Below are positions 34,211 to 46,864 of a DNA stretch of 64,000 bases, one piece after another; position 1 is the first letter of the stretch; each line of letters begins with the position of its first letter. The stretch lies in contig NC_133770.1 of the NCBI RefSeq assembly GCF_003597395.2, forward strand, positions 91,337,074-91,401,073, written 5' to 3'. Source of the DNA: Chelonoidis abingdonii. Its lineage: Eukaryota > Chordata > Testudines > Testudinidae. The position numbers and the translations under genes are program-made. The notes below the pieces were generated by a model. It made no database searches. It saw nothing but the letters and a program-made list of their open reading frames with translations, and was not told the origin of the DNA.

Positions 34211-35384
34211 GGCATCCCGCTGTGGGTCTGTCAGAGCTGCGTGCTCACGACTGACTGATTCGTTTTACATCAGTGACACCTCCCTCCCCCCGACCTCGAC
34301 TCCCTCATTAGTTCCTTCCCTGGTTGGAAGCTCACATTTATTATCGCAAAGACGTGTTATAACTTCCTGAAGCGCTTCAGGGGACAGGGCACTTCTTCTC
34401 TGACTTTATTTCTTCCTCTTTGTCCCGGTTTTAATATAGGACATAAAATACCCAGATCTCTACTTCTTGGTATGATTTTGGATCTTGGATTAAAAGAGAA
34501 ATCAGATAAAGCACAAAGTCATTGTACAAGTTGTGTTTTGGCTGTCAGAAACAGAAACTAATTCTTATTCAGGCAAGACTCCTATTGAAGTCCTGAGAAA
34601 TTATATAGAACTCTATATATACCACATTAACCTTTGGGCTCTGTTTTTTCCTCTTACAAAGTGAGCAAACTGCTGCCCCCAGACAAATCAGTTATTTCCC
34701 AGGAAAAATGTGCAGTGTGCTTTAAAAATAAAAGTCTATGAACTTAGTGCTTTTGAAAGTGAGACACCAATATATTTACTTGGGCACTGTGCAAGGTAGG
34801 CACAGTGAAAAATCCCCCCGCAAACATACAACACCTGCTGTTATAGCCTTAAATAGGCAGTGCCAGTCATGCTGAATTATGCTAAATTGTGTGATGCTCA
34901 AGTCTTCTAGAGACTGCTGAGAACTGATTTTCATGTTAATCTTCTCGTTCAGTATTCATACAAAACATTTTTAGTTGTCAGGTTAGCGAGAATAATGTGG
35001 GTGATGAAACTATTGCATTTTTTGCATTTAAAGAATTTCATATGATATAATATTTTTGTTTACATCAGACCTCACAGTTCAGCATTGTGGTCAGTGGTTA
35101 TCTTTGTGTCACCTATAATATAATAGTATATTCTGCCAATAACCAAGTTTAGAGGTGATTAAATTTCAATATAAGCTGCTAATGACATCTAAACTATAGT
35201 GAATTACTTTTGTCTGACTGCATCTTAATGTTGAACAATATTTTATAAATGAAGGAATCGTTAACTATTTAAAAATTAATGTATTCACCCCCTACCAAAC
35301 CTTGAACTTGAGGCTTTGGGGGTCTTTTTCGTTTTTGTTTTTGTTTTCCCCTGCCCCCATGTATTCCTGGAACTTTCTCTTCTT

Positions 35385-35507
35385 TAGGGTGACCAGATGT
35401 CCCGATTTTATTGGGACAGTCCTAATATTCAGGGATTTTTCTTATATAGGCATCTATTACCTCCCACCCCGTCTTGATTTTTTCTGACTTGCTATCTGGT
35501 CGCCCTA
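35385..35507. mobile_element. hAT MITE with 8-bp target duplication
   Basis: Ends are TAGGGTGACCAGATGTCC and, reading inward from the right, TAGGGCGACCAGATAGC. Flanks CTCTTCTT and CTCTTCTC agree at seven of eight positions. 123 bp, non-coding. The terminus is shared with the 1.7-kb element at 51101. Confidence 0.85.
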
Positions 35508-37454
35508 CTCTTCTCCCATGCTGCTTTTAACTTTAAAGAAATTAAGGAAAAAAAACACAAAAAAACCCACCTGCACTTCAGAGACTATTTGGTTACTTAA
35601 TCTTAGAAACTGATACTTCTTGGTTATTTAAGTTACTATAATATTACTAAGATTTTAAAATACTCTTGGATTATACTTGAATTTTTACATATAGAATATC
35701 TGGAATCCGTGGACATTTATTACATTCTCTTGCACATTAAACAACTTGACATTTTTTTTGTCCAATATGTACTTCAGTAAAGGTAAAGTTATTATTGGAT
35801 TTTAGAGATGACATGCAACAGCAATTTTGTAAATTATAATAATATAGAATGTATGCTTGTCACAGACGGCAGTAACTCAAAGGGCAAAACTAAACAAAAT
35901 CATTAAGTACATGATAGGCTGTGCGGAAGAGCAACTTCTAGTAAGTATTTTGGGTATGTATATTTACACTCAGTTTCATCCAAGATCCCGATTCTTCAAG
36001 TAGGAATGATCTTTTTTGTTGAGAGCTGTAAACAAGATCTTTATAAGTTTGTGTAGTGAATTATCACATTTCATTTTGAATTCTTTCATATGCCATTAGT
36101 TATGGGTCTCTTCACAGTTTTGTAGTAGTAAAGGATTGCTTTCATCAGTGATAGATCTGAGGCAATATATTTGTATGCATGTTTTCAATAAATTATAGAG
36201 TGATTTAGCTATAACACTTCAGTTTAATTTTAAGGAGACATTTCAGCTAAATCATTGTGCATCACACTGAAAATTTTACCCCATTTAGTTTGGGACAGTC
36301 GGTATATATTGAGGAATCAGTAGTTATTGTGAATCAATGTTGTGGATAAATTTGTTCCTGAGTGTGGTGGTGGTTTTTTCACTAGCATAATGTACAGTCA
36401 GACTTTATTTCTCTGTTGAACTATTCATTGGCAAATCTTGTGAAACTGAATCAAACAGTTCAAACTAAGTTAAATAACACTTTTATTTGTTCCACCATAC
36501 TGTCAGTTTCTGATCTGTCAGTGATCTGATATACTATATTGTCACTTTGAAATGAATTAAAAACCCCAAACCCCACAATGAAAACAGACATGTTTAGTTT
36601 TAAACATTATCCTGCAACACTGACAACTCCAGAATTGCACCACTGTGTTAGTGTGTGAAATCAGAGTGAAATTTGACTTTGAATGAAACTGGAATTACTA
36701 ATCTGCTAACTCTACATTTCATACAACTTGGACAATGAAAGCAAATGACATAAATCAAAAGAAATGGCATCAGCCCTCAAAAAATTTACAGAAGATCTCC
36801 CAGTCAGAGTGAAAAGTATTTTTTCCTCCCCCACACTCCTTGTAATTTAAAGGAATAAAATAACTGCAAGCAGTTAATTTAATTATATTCTGTCAATCAA
36901 TTTTCTATTCCAGACAAAATTAAAAAAAAAAGAAACTTACAACATCTGTTGCTTTAGATTTTCTTTCCCTTCACGACTTCACTACTTTCACTCTTTTCTT
37001 ATATCCTGTCATGGTGCATCTTTTCTTGGGCTGTCTTCACTGTCTGCTCTTTCTTTTTTGGTATATTGTCTTTACCTCTTACATTATGTAATCTTTCTTC
37101 AGTCTGTCTCTACTCCATTTACTCTCCCACTGTGCACACATCTTCTCACCTTGCCGTTAAGGCTTGGTGATTTTACCAGTCACTAGAAGCTAGAGGACTA
37201 AATGTTCTGGCCCAAGACTGATTGATAAGCTAGTGCCACTTATTCAGGTACAATGACTAGGTAAGAACCTATTACTGTTCCTGGGCCTTGCTTTGTATGT
37301 AGCTTCATCTTTTGTAAGAGTTGCTAGCTAGTAGGTGTCAGGTGTCTCAACTTGGAGACCCCAAATTTCCTTTGCTCCCCAAGTCCCCCTTTCTCCCCCG
37401 CCCCCCAAACTCTCTGGCTGCAGAAAGAGAGAAAGAACATGCATGCTCTTGCAG

Positions 37455-37811
37455 TTCCCTACACAGGGAGCCTTGAAAGCAGCAAGGAATGGTTCAGCTA
37501 CAGGCTGAACCGGTGCCGAATGACTGTGGAGTGTGCTTTTGGCCGTTTTAAAAGGCCACTGGCGATCTCTTTATGGGAAGCTGGACTTGGGCGAAAACAG
37601 CATCCCCGTGGTTATATCTGTGTGCTGTACCCTCCATAATATTTGTGAAGGGAAGGGTGAAAGATTCAGTCAGGCATGGACCTCAGAGGTTCAACACCTG
37701 GAGGCTGAATTTGAACAGCCAGAGAACAGGGCTATTAGAGAGGCCCAGCACAGGGCTGCAAGGATTAGGGATGCCTTGCGGGAGGAATTTGAGGCTGAAA
37801 ACCAACAGTAA
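37455..37811 (+). pseudogene. PIF-Harbinger DDE transposase, C-terminal remnant, element 2
   Basis: Two overlapping frames make up one degenerate product. The first has YRLNRCRMTVECAFGRFKR (AFGRFKR at 37535-37555). After a frameshift at about 37555 the second reads WRSLYGKLDLGENSIPVVIS, then CCTLHNICEGKGERF and FEQPENRAIREAQHRAA, to a TAA at 37809-37811. The RMTVECAFGRFK block around the last acidic catalytic residue and the CTLHN motif are hallmarks of HARBI1-type transposases. The part with the first two catalytic Asp residues is gone. A poly(A) signal AATAAA follows at 37911. Inactive. Confidence 0.8.
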
Positions 37812-37910
37812 TGTGTAGTGGTTACAATGTTAGTAGGAATCTGTGTTTGCTAAGCTGATTTGCAGTGCCTGTTTCTTTCCTGGGCTAAGGTATCTTTTAC
37901 TTTATGCAGT

Positions 37911-37948
37911 AATAAAGACCGTTTTCAAAGCCAAAAAGTCCATTTATT
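37911..37948. promoter_or_regulatory. Facing poly(A) signals between the genes of Harbinger element 2
   Basis: AATAAA on the + strand at 37911-37916 serves the transposase gene, and TTTATT at 37943-37948 (AATAAA on the - strand) serves the MYB-like gene. They are 26 bases apart, the same arrangement as in element 1. Confidence 0.6.
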
Positions 37949-38136
37949 GAAAAGAAAATTAATGTAGAAACACAACTTTTTGAGAATCAGAAAGGCCAAG
38001 GGGATGGGATGGGAAATAGTACAATCACAGATTTGCATATGTCCTGTCTGGAGTGCTGTGAAATGAGTGCGGCACTTCAGGATGGTTATGCTGCATGATG
38101 ATGGGGGTTGAGTGCAGAGGGTAAGGGTCATAGTTC

Positions 38137-39718
38137 TCAGGGCTGATTGGTAAACATACAGGTGTTGGAGGCAGCTGGTGGCAGTAAGAACCTGGATGTT
38201 GGGGAAGGGGGGGTGGAGCTGACATGAGGGCACAAGGGAAAGAGCTTTGGGACAAGGGCTGCAGGTGGGGACGGGGGTAGTAGTGCTCCGCCTGCATGGC
38301 TACGAGCGCCTGGATAGAGTCCGCTTGGTGCTACAGGATGCTCATTAGCTGCTCCGTGCTTTGCTTCCTGTGCGCTGCATTTTCCTTGCGGATCCTGCAT
38401 TCCCTCTCCCTCCACGCCTGTGCTTTTTGATTCTCTATGAGAGATTGATGAATCACTTTGTGCAGCATGTCGTCTTTGCTTTTTCGCGATCTCTTCCGGA
38501 GTTTGCAGTCTCTCAGCTGTTGATAATAAGGACAGCCGAGATCTCAAGGTTGCATCTGTAAAGGCAGAATGCAACACTTAACAGAGGCAGCGTTGTTTAT
38601 ACCAAACAGAGTAATGATTCCCCCGCACTTAAGGAGGGCACACACAGTCTACACAATAGCATAATTTTCCCATCCCAAAGAGAGCGCACATAACCCACGG
38701 GAGCCCCGAAATGATGAGAAAGGGGGACTGATTGTTTCAGGACTGTACTGTCCTCTGGGTTTTTGTGCCTTGGGGAGAGCCAACAGCTGCAGGGGGCACC
38801 TACAGTGAACACTGTCCCAACATTTTCCACAGGAGTTTATCCTGCAAGATATCTCACTGCTGAGGGTGACCTGGGAAGCAGGAGAGGGTCTTCTACTGCA
38901 ATGCAGCTTCCGCCCTGGCCCCTGTGTAGCTTGCCTGTGTGCAGCAATGGTCCCCCCACCCCTCGTGGCACAGTGGCGCAGACACGTTAGCCTGACTGGG
39001 ACAAGGACAGTGGCTCTTCCAATAAACCTGCGCGAGCGCATTTCCCATGTTCTGGATGAGACTTTCAAAGAGATTACTGAGGCCGATTACCATGACGTGG
39101 TAGACCACATCAATGTGCTATTCCGCATCTAGGCATGCATGCAGCCCTAACCCTCCTCTCCCGAAAAATTTCCATCCTGAAAATAAAAGCCGCTTACGGG
39201 GAATCTGCTCCTCTGTTTGTCCTCCACCAAGTACCGGCTGTTGTGACTGGCTACCTTCCTCCTGGCTTGAGAAGAGTTCCTGGCTGCATGCCTCCAGGGA
39301 CTTCAGGGTGTCTCCCCCGGCCCCAGTTCCCTCACTCTCGCTTTCCTCCTCTTCCTCCTCCTGCTCTGAAGTGTCCATGGTGGTGCTCTGAGTGGAGGTA
39401 GGGTCACCGCCAAGTATCGCGTCCAGCTCTTTGTAGAAATGGCAGTTCGTGGGTGCAGCACTGGAGCGGCGGATTCTCTTGCAGGCTTTGCAGTAGGCAC
39501 TCCACAGCTCCTCCTCTTTAACCCTGCACTTTAACCCACTGCAGTGCATCCCGGTCATGACCCCTTTCCATCATGTCCCTTGATATCTGCCCAAAGGTAT
39601 CATAATTCCTACATCTGGAGTGCAACTGTGACTGGACAGCTTCCTCCCCTCAAACACTGATGAGGTCCAGCAACTTGCCATTGCTCCATGCTGGGGCTTG
39701 TTTGGCGCGTGGAGGCAT
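38137..39718 (-). pseudogene. MYB/SANT-like protein of PIF-Harbinger element 2
   Basis: Reading on the minus strand, a start codon at 39718-39716 opens MPPRAKQAPAWSNGKLLDLI, the beginning of a MYB/SANT-like (trihelix-related) DNA-binding domain, which then hits a stop. The domain continues in the 146-codon frame 39558-39118 with LKCRVKEEELWSAYCKACKR and CHFYKELDAILGGDP, then an acidic EEEEEESESEG stretch and SQELFSSQEEGSQSQQPVLG. A second exon-like piece at 38577-38137 begins near RLSLLSTAERLQ. It resembles proteins annotated in turtles as MYB/SANT-like or ZSCAN-like. In the transposon it would bind DNA with the transposase. Stops and frameshifts suggest it is dead; the 146-codon block is the best preserved part. 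Confidence 0.7.
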
Positions 39719-41389
39719 GGTCACCTGGAAAGATTCACTGATTGCACTCCACACCTGGCTGAGCAAACAGGAAGGGGATTTTTAAAATTCCTGGGGAATT
39801 TAAAGGACAGGTCTGATGGTTGGTCACCTGAGGCCAAGGCAGTAGAGTTCGAACTGATGAGCAGAGTGGCTAGAACAGGGATGCTGGGATACTGCCAAAT
39901 ACTTCTGGAGACCAATCAGAGCACTCTGGGTGGCCACACTGGCACCCCAGCGCTGCAGCTGCAGGGCTATTCTCTTTTTATTCCTCTCGTCGAGGTAGAG
40001 TACAAGCAGCACTGTAGCCAGGGACATAGAGCGCTGTATGTGCCTTGCCAGTGTGGACGGGGAGTGAGTTACTGCGCTGTAAAGCCACCATCAGCACTGT
40101 AACTCTCAAGTGTAGCCAAGGCCTTTCTTTTCGGTGGATGGATAGTCTACTATCCATATCATAAAACATTGAATGCTCAATGCCTGATTCTTCTGAGCCA
40201 TCCATTTGGAAAGTATAGAGAGGTATTGAAAGCAAGATAATACTACTATCATCACATGTTTCTGGAAGTCAAACAGTAAATTTGCGACAAAAGTAATTGT
40301 AATTCTTGGTATATTGTCAACAGTAGTTAGACATGTACAATGAGATATCTTATTAGTTTTATCTATAGCATAGAGCTTTTAGTATTTTAATATTTTAGTT
40401 AGTCCATAGTGATATTTTATATTTGAGTGTGATGAGACTAATAAATTACATCTGAGTTGGTTATGGTATAGAGAGGACTCAGCAAAAGTTGTGAAATTTG
40501 TCTTTTGATTATAGCCATTCAGTACAATAAAGTTTGTTTGGTTTGTTGACTTCATAAAAACTGTCTTAAATTCTTCTACTCACTTTTCCTTGTGCAGCTT
40601 CTTTTTTTCTCTTGCTTTTTGTAAATTCTCTTGTTTAATTATTTCCTTGTCATCCCCATCCCCAGTCTTGAAACTTCCTTTTGAACCACTCATTTTTGAC
40701 TGTGTTGGCAAAAATTAATAATTGCCTTAACCAAAAAGTCTGTTTTAATTTACACATGAAATTTAAGATTTCTTTGCTACTTAGAATTAGTGTGTATTTG
40801 ACTAATTTTATGGCACTTGCCGTTCTCTGGAGTTGTTAGCCACAGGATAGGGTACTTTCCAGACTTTTGCATATATTTACACATGTAGAATATTAAACAT
40901 ATAATGTGTCGGGTTACTCAGCTAACAAAGTTATCTCAAGCTGCAGAAAATTAATAATACATCCCAATAAAAACCTCCAAAATGATAAATATCTGATATC
41001 ACAGCCTTAATTAATGTGAATGGAAAAATATACATTGAGAGGAAAATACACATTTTTATATTTCTTAAAAGATAAATCCTGCAAAATCCAGAAAAAGTAT
41101 GAGTTGCCTTTAAAAACTGTGTTCATTCAAGTTTAAATAAGTTTCTGTGCCACTTGTATTTGCGATCCTTTAAACGCATAAGTTAAGGGAACCAGAAGAC
41201 ACTACCCATCAAAATGATTGAGTGAATAAGTGTGTGTGTGTAAAATATATGCACGCAAACCTTTAAACGTAAAACTACTTTGTAATGACACTAAAATGCC
41301 ATCTCTATTTGTCAGGCCTTAGATCTGTAGTACTAAGTGTGAGCCATGGTTATAAATTATTAAAATAGCTAATGTAGCCTCACTGCAAG

Positions 41390-44245
41390 TTCTTGGGACT
41401 GACTGGAGAAGGGTGAACTTAAGTGCCTGGTATTCAGTGAAGATATTGATATAGGCATCTCAGAAACTTGGTAATATGATGATGATCAATGGGACCCTGT
41501 AATGCCAGGGTACAGTGTATATATAGGAATGACAGAATAGTTTGTGCTGGTGGAGGTGGAGAGTGGCACTATATGTGAAAGAATGCACAGAGTCAAATAT
41601 AATAAAAATCTTAAATGAATCAAACTGTACCATAGAATCTCTATGGATAGAAATTCCATGCTAAGAGTGTATCAGTAAAAATATACTCCCAACCACCTGA
41701 CTAGGATGGTGATGGTGTGAAATGCTCTGGAAGATTAGGAAGGCTATAAGAATAGAAAACTCAATAATTATGGGGGATTTCAGCTATTCCCATATTGACT
41801 GGGTACATGTCATCTTAGGACAGGATGCTGAGATAAAGTTTGTAGACACCATTAATGACTGCTTCATGGAGCAGCTAGTCCTGAAACCCACAAAGAGAGA
41901 GGCAATTTTTGATCCTAAGTGGAGCACAAGATCGGGTTGCAGAGGTGAATATAGCTAAACTGCTTGATAATCGTGACCATAATATAATTAAATTTAACAT
42001 TCTTCTGGGAGGGAAAATATCAAAGAAGTCCATCACAGTAGCATTTAACTTCAGAAAGGGAACTACTTAAACGTTAGGAGACTAGTTAAATGGAAGAGAA
42101 AAGGTACAGTCACAAGAATGAAATGCCTGCAAGCCACATAAAAACTTTTAAAAAAATATCATCGAGACTCAAATTAAATATATACTCCCAAATTAAAAAA
42201 CATAGTAAGAGGACCAAAACAGTTCAACCATGACTAAACAACAGAGCAAAAGAACTGGTTAGAGGCAAAAATGGTATCTTTGAAAAACTGGTAGCCAGAT
42301 CCTACTGAGGAAAATAGAAAAGAGCATAAACTCTGGCAAGTCAAGTGTCAAAGTATAATTAGGCAGGCCAAAAAAGAATTTGAAGAGCAGCTAGGCAGAG
42401 ACTCAATAACTTGCAGCAATTTGATTGAGCTGCTAAAGAACCACTCAAGGAAGACCAGGCTGTTTTGGAGAAGCTAAATGAATTCTTTGCATCTGTCTTC
42501 ACTATAGGAGATGTAAGAGAGATTCTTACACATGAGCTATTATTTTTAGGTGACAGATCTGAGGAACTATCTCATATTGAGGTATCAGTACAGGTGGTTT
42601 TGAAACAAACTAATAAAGTAAACAGTAATAAGTCACCAGGACCGGAGGTATTCACCCAAGAGTTCTGAAGGAACTCCGGTATGAAATTGCACAGTTACTT
42701 AAGTGTGGTATGTAACCTAACACTTAAATCGGCTTCTGTATTAGATGACTGGAGAATAGCTAATGTGATGCCAATTTTTAAAAAAGTTTCAGAGGCGAAC
42801 CTGGCAATTACAGGCCAGTAAGTTTAACTTCAGTACCTGGCAAATTGGTTGAAACTGTATTAAATAACAAAATCATCAGAGTGATAAGTAAACATGATTT
42901 GTTGAGGGAAGAGTCAACATGGCTTTTGTAAAGGGAAATCATGCCTCACCAACCTATTAGAATTCTTTGAGGAGGTCAACAAATGTGGAAAAAAGTGATA
43001 TAGTGTACTTGGACTTTCAGAAAGACTATGACAAGTCCCTTACGAAAGGCAAATAAGTGAAGTATGCAGTCATGGGATAAGAGGGAAGGCCCTTGCATGG
43101 ATCAGTAACTGGTTGAAAGACAGGAAATAAAGGGTAGGAATAAGTGTTTAGTTTTCAGAATGGAGAAAGGTAAATAGTGGTGTCTCCTAGGGAGCTGTCC
43201 TGGGACCTGGGCTGTTCAAAATATTCGTAAATGATCTGGAAAAAGGGATGGCAAAATTTGCAGATGATACAAAATTACTCAAGACAGTGAAGTCGAAAGC
43301 AGACTGTAGACTTACAAAGGGATCTCACAAAGCAGGGTGACTAGCCAACAAAATGGCAGATGAAATTCAGTGTTGATTAATACACATTGGGAAACATAAT
43401 CCCAACTATACATACAAAATGATGGGGTCTAATTTAGTTGTTACCACTCAAGAAAGAGATCTTGAAGTCATTGTGGTTAGTGTTCTGAAAACATCTGCTC
43501 AGAGTGCAGCAGCTGTCAAAAAAGGTAACAATGTTAGGAATCATTAGGAAAGAGAGAGGTATTAAGACAGAAAATATGATGTCATTATGTAAAGCCAGGC
43601 ACACCCACACCATGAATGCTGCATGCTGTTTTGCTTGCCCTATCTAAAAAAAGATATATTAGAATTGGTACAGAGATGAGCAACAAAAATGATTAAGGGT
43701 ATGGAATAGCTTACATGTGAGAAGGAGATTAAAAAGATGGGGATTGTGGAACTTGGAAAAGGGAGAACTAACGGGGGGGTATTATAGAGGTCTATAAAAT
43801 TATGAATGCTGTGGACTTTCTTATTTACACCTTCACATTACACAGAAGCTAGGGATCACCCAATGAAATTATTGAGCATCATGTTTAAAATAAACAATAG
43901 GAAGTAATACTTCATACAGTGCACAATCAACCTGTGGAATTTGTTTCTGGGGGGTGATGTGAAGGCCAAAACTATAACTAGATTAAAAAAAGAATTAGAT
44001 AAATTCATGGTGTATAGGTCCATCAGTGGCTGTTAACTAAGATGATCAGGGATGCAACCCTATGTTCTGGGAGTCCTAAGCATCTAGCTGCCAGAAGCTG
44101 GGTGTGGATGGATGACTGGGGATGGATTACTTGATGATTGCTCTGTTCTATTCATTTCCTCTGAAGCAGCTGGCATTGGCCACTGTTGGAAGTCAGGATT
44201 CTGAGCTAGATGGACCATTGGTCTTACCCAATATGGCCGTTTTCC
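41390..44245 (+). mobile_element. CR1 LINE, degenerate, with 3' end
   Basis: An endonuclease segment (SIIMGDFSYSHIDWV at about 41762) is followed by RT pieces: NKVNSNKSPGPEVF near 42617, NYRPVSLTSVPGKLVE at about 42806 and FADDTKLLK at 43257-43283, the last being the catalytic Asp-Asp box. The end TAGATGGACCATTGGTCTTA near 44208, then CCAATATGGCCGTTTTCC, is the CR1 3' hallmark. Many stops and frameshifts. CR1 copies itself by target-primed reverse transcription and is the dominant LINE of sauropsids. The 5' border is approximate. Confidence 0.85.
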
Positions 44246-44475
44246 TGTGAATTGTGGCCTTTTCTGTGATATAGGCTTTGAGTCAAGATAAGATCTGTCA
44301 TGTAGGTGCTTGGGAGAGCTGTGTTTTTCCTTTTAAGAAAATCTTATGAAATGCTTTAGCAAAGCTATATTGAGCACTGCAGTTAACGGTTGTCATTTGA
44401 AATATTACAACACTGGAGAATTATGTGTGAAATTAGTTCAAACTGCTTGCTGATTTGTGCACTTTCTCCATGCAG

Positions 44476-44574
44476 ACCTACTCCAAATCTTCCCCACCAT
44501 CACCAGGCAACAGGAGCAGAACATCTTCACTTACAGAACAATCTGATGAAGGCACTTTAACACCAGACAAAGAG
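44476..44574 (+). CDS. GOLGA4: GOLGA4 coding exon 2
   Basis: 33 codons, phase 0 at both ends. The acceptor is TTTCTCCATGCAG and the donor AGAG|GTCAGT. It encodes TYSKSSPPSPGN followed by RSRTSSLTEQSDEGT and ends TPDKE. The RSRTSS.TEQ.DEGT block is the conserved Ser/Thr-rich N-terminal segment of golgin-245 before its coiled coils. The RxxS pattern makes it a likely phosphorylation region, which is inference. The frame continues directly from exon 1 and into exon 3 without a phase change, which supports all three assignments. It begins 230 bases after the end of the CR1 LINE. Confidence 0.92.
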
Positions 44575-46390
44575 GTCAGTTCAGGGCACTGTTTTTCTTT
44601 TCGTAAACTTTTTATCTGTAGCATATTAGAAAATATCTAAGTGTATGATCACATTTATCACTTTACACAAAACCTTTTTCATCTAAGAACTCTTTATTAG
44701 TATTCTCAACACCTCATCTGTATATACAAATTAAACTCTGCATTTTTAATATCAGTAAAGCAGGGCTTCCTAAACTTTTCAAGCTGGTAACACTTCAAGG
44801 CTGAGAAATGTTGTGACCTTTTCCATGACTTCTAACCATAAGCAGGTGAGATTTTGTAACTATGACTGAAGTAACTGAAATTTCAAAAAGTGAGCTGTAA
44901 TTGTGAAGGAGATTCATATTTATATACACTCATCCATCACACTGAATTGAACTGGTCTTGCTGATGAGGTGGTATTGGGGAAATAATCTGTCAGTTTTGA
45001 TCAGTGGACAATTGCAATATTTCATTTTTATCACAGCCACTGAAGAGAAACCTGGCTTAATGGTACATGGAGGAAAATGGCCTAGTCAGTACTGCTGAGT
45101 CAATAGGTTCTTGGGTTGGAGGGGTTGTTGCCACCTTATTTGCTTCATTAGATCATCAAGAAAATAGTCCCACAGCTAGATCTGATGTTTCCCTAAAAGA
45201 TGCTGATTTACAGGTTTTTGATGGTTCCTGCCTGATTCCTTGGTTCCCTCAATGAAGCATGAAACAAGAGGAAATTACTGCAAGTTTCCTTTGTGCTTTG
45301 TTGAAAGACTAATTTAAAAGTTTTCTGATTAGTTTGTTTACCTTATTGAATATAGACAGAATAATCCACAGCTGCCCCTAGAGAAAATTTCAGTTCATAT
45401 GTGCTCCAAAATGTCAGCAACCAGTGCCATCCAAGCTTAATTATTAAAGATATCGAGGGAAGTTTTGTAATCATTCAGGAAAAACTGTACTTGTGCTACC
45501 TCAACAGTTTGAATTAAGAGCAGATTACCTCGTAAGAGCCATCTCACTCCTACATGAAAGAGGAATTGTTGGCAACTGGAACTCCTATCATCAATGACCA
45601 GTGCAAAAAGTAGAGAATCTGTTGGCTGACTTTTTCTTAATGAATTTCATTACTCACAGCTTTGAATAACTGACACTCGTTTTCAGGCATTTTCTTAATA
45701 GGAGCTTGACAGTATGTGTGTGTGAAAAAATGAAAGCATAAGGCATTAGATGTGGTGGTGATATTTATTTGTGTGACCAGCTTACTCATTTTCCAGTCCT
45801 TGACAACTTTATATGGTTCTTGTAATACCTCTAATTTTCTTTTTTAGTTGTGGCACAGCTTTATAAACAAGTAAACCCTCTTCAGTAGAACTATCAGAAA
45901 CCTATTAATGATGGGGCAGCCAAACTGGGGATGTTGGGCATCTAAAGATAAGGATAATCCCTAAGATATATTACGTTTTCTAAACTGAAAATAAAGACTT
46001 TCAAAAAGCACCTTGTGCCCTGTAATTTTGCAACACCTTGAAGTTATTCCCCTGATGTTATTTATCTTATTCTGTAGCATTGCTGTAATTCTTGTTCCCC
46101 TTTCTTCTAGCATCTCTGTACAATGGAGAGAAGAATGTGGATGAAAGTTGAATAGCCTTTCAAAGAAATAACACCTTTTTGCTTTACTGAAGTTAGAAAT
46201 TAAGTTAAAAAATCAACAAAAATTGAAGATTAATCAAAGTTAATCTCTATACAGGCTTGAACCCTTTTCCTATCTCAAATTCCTGCTCTTCATCCCTCAC
46301 TCTCTAGGCTCTGCACAACTATTTCTCTGCCTCTATCTGTACGCATCTCCTGTGGCGCCTTCTCTACTATACATTACTCTCATCCAAAGA

Positions 46391-46637
46391 AGCTTATGTC
46401 TACACTGCAGTTAAACACCCACAGCTGGCCTGTGTCAGTAGACTCGGGCTCACTGGGCTGTAAAATTGCGGTATAGATGTTTTGACTTCATAAGGAGGAA
46501 GAGTTCCAGAGCTTGGGATCCAGCCTAAGCGCTTAAGTCTACACTGCAATTTTACTGCCCTGCAGCCTGAGTCTCGCAAGCCCAAGTTGACTGATATAGG
46601 CCAGCCACGGGTATTTAATTGCAGTGTACACATACCT
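46391..46637. mobile_element. MITE with about 60-bp inverted ends, PIF-Harbinger-like
   Basis: The left end (TTATGTCTACACTGCAGTTA, then ACACCCACAGCTGGCC) pairs with the right end read inward (GGTATGTGTACACTGCAATT, then ATACCCGTGGCTGGCC). The TATGTxTACACTGCA terminus resembles those of the Harbinger elements at 13494 and 53816. Non-coding. No convincing 3-bp duplication because the left flank has diverged. Confidence 0.65.
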
Positions 46638-46864
46638 TCAGTTGACTGCTGCCTTGTCTTTTTTGCCCACCTTTGACTTCATGCCTTCTCTTAGGCTGCT
46701 CTTTATGCTTGGAACAGTATCCAATTAATGTTCACCAGCCGTCCTACCTTTCCTTTAGAAAAATTCTTAAGACTCATTTCTTCCTTGAATCAGCTTAGCT
46801 TGTAAAAACCTATAGCCCACTTTGGGTCTAATCTGTTCTGTGTTGTGTTATTACATATTTGATT

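Larger units (their letters stand above)
37437..40123. mobile_element. PIF-Harbinger element 2, left-truncated
   Basis: Contains the C-terminal part of a PIF-type transposase (+, about 37455-37811) and a MYB/SANT-like gene (-, 39718-38137), convergent as in element 1. The right end (inward from 40123: GGCCTTGGCTACACTTGAGA) is a Harbinger-type terminus of a family different from element 1. No matching left terminus was found near 37.1-37.4 kb, and the first two thirds of the transposase are missing, so the left part is deleted. The bases TTT follow the right end. Confidence 0.7.
34027..44475 (+). other. GOLGA4: GOLGA4 intron 1 (10.4 kb)
   Basis: Runs from GTACCG to a TTTCTCCATGCAG acceptor. 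It contains a hAT MITE, a PIF-Harbinger relic and a CR1 LINE, listed separately. The stretches 35508-37430 and 40124-41390 are AT-rich with nothing recognised. Confidence 0.75.
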
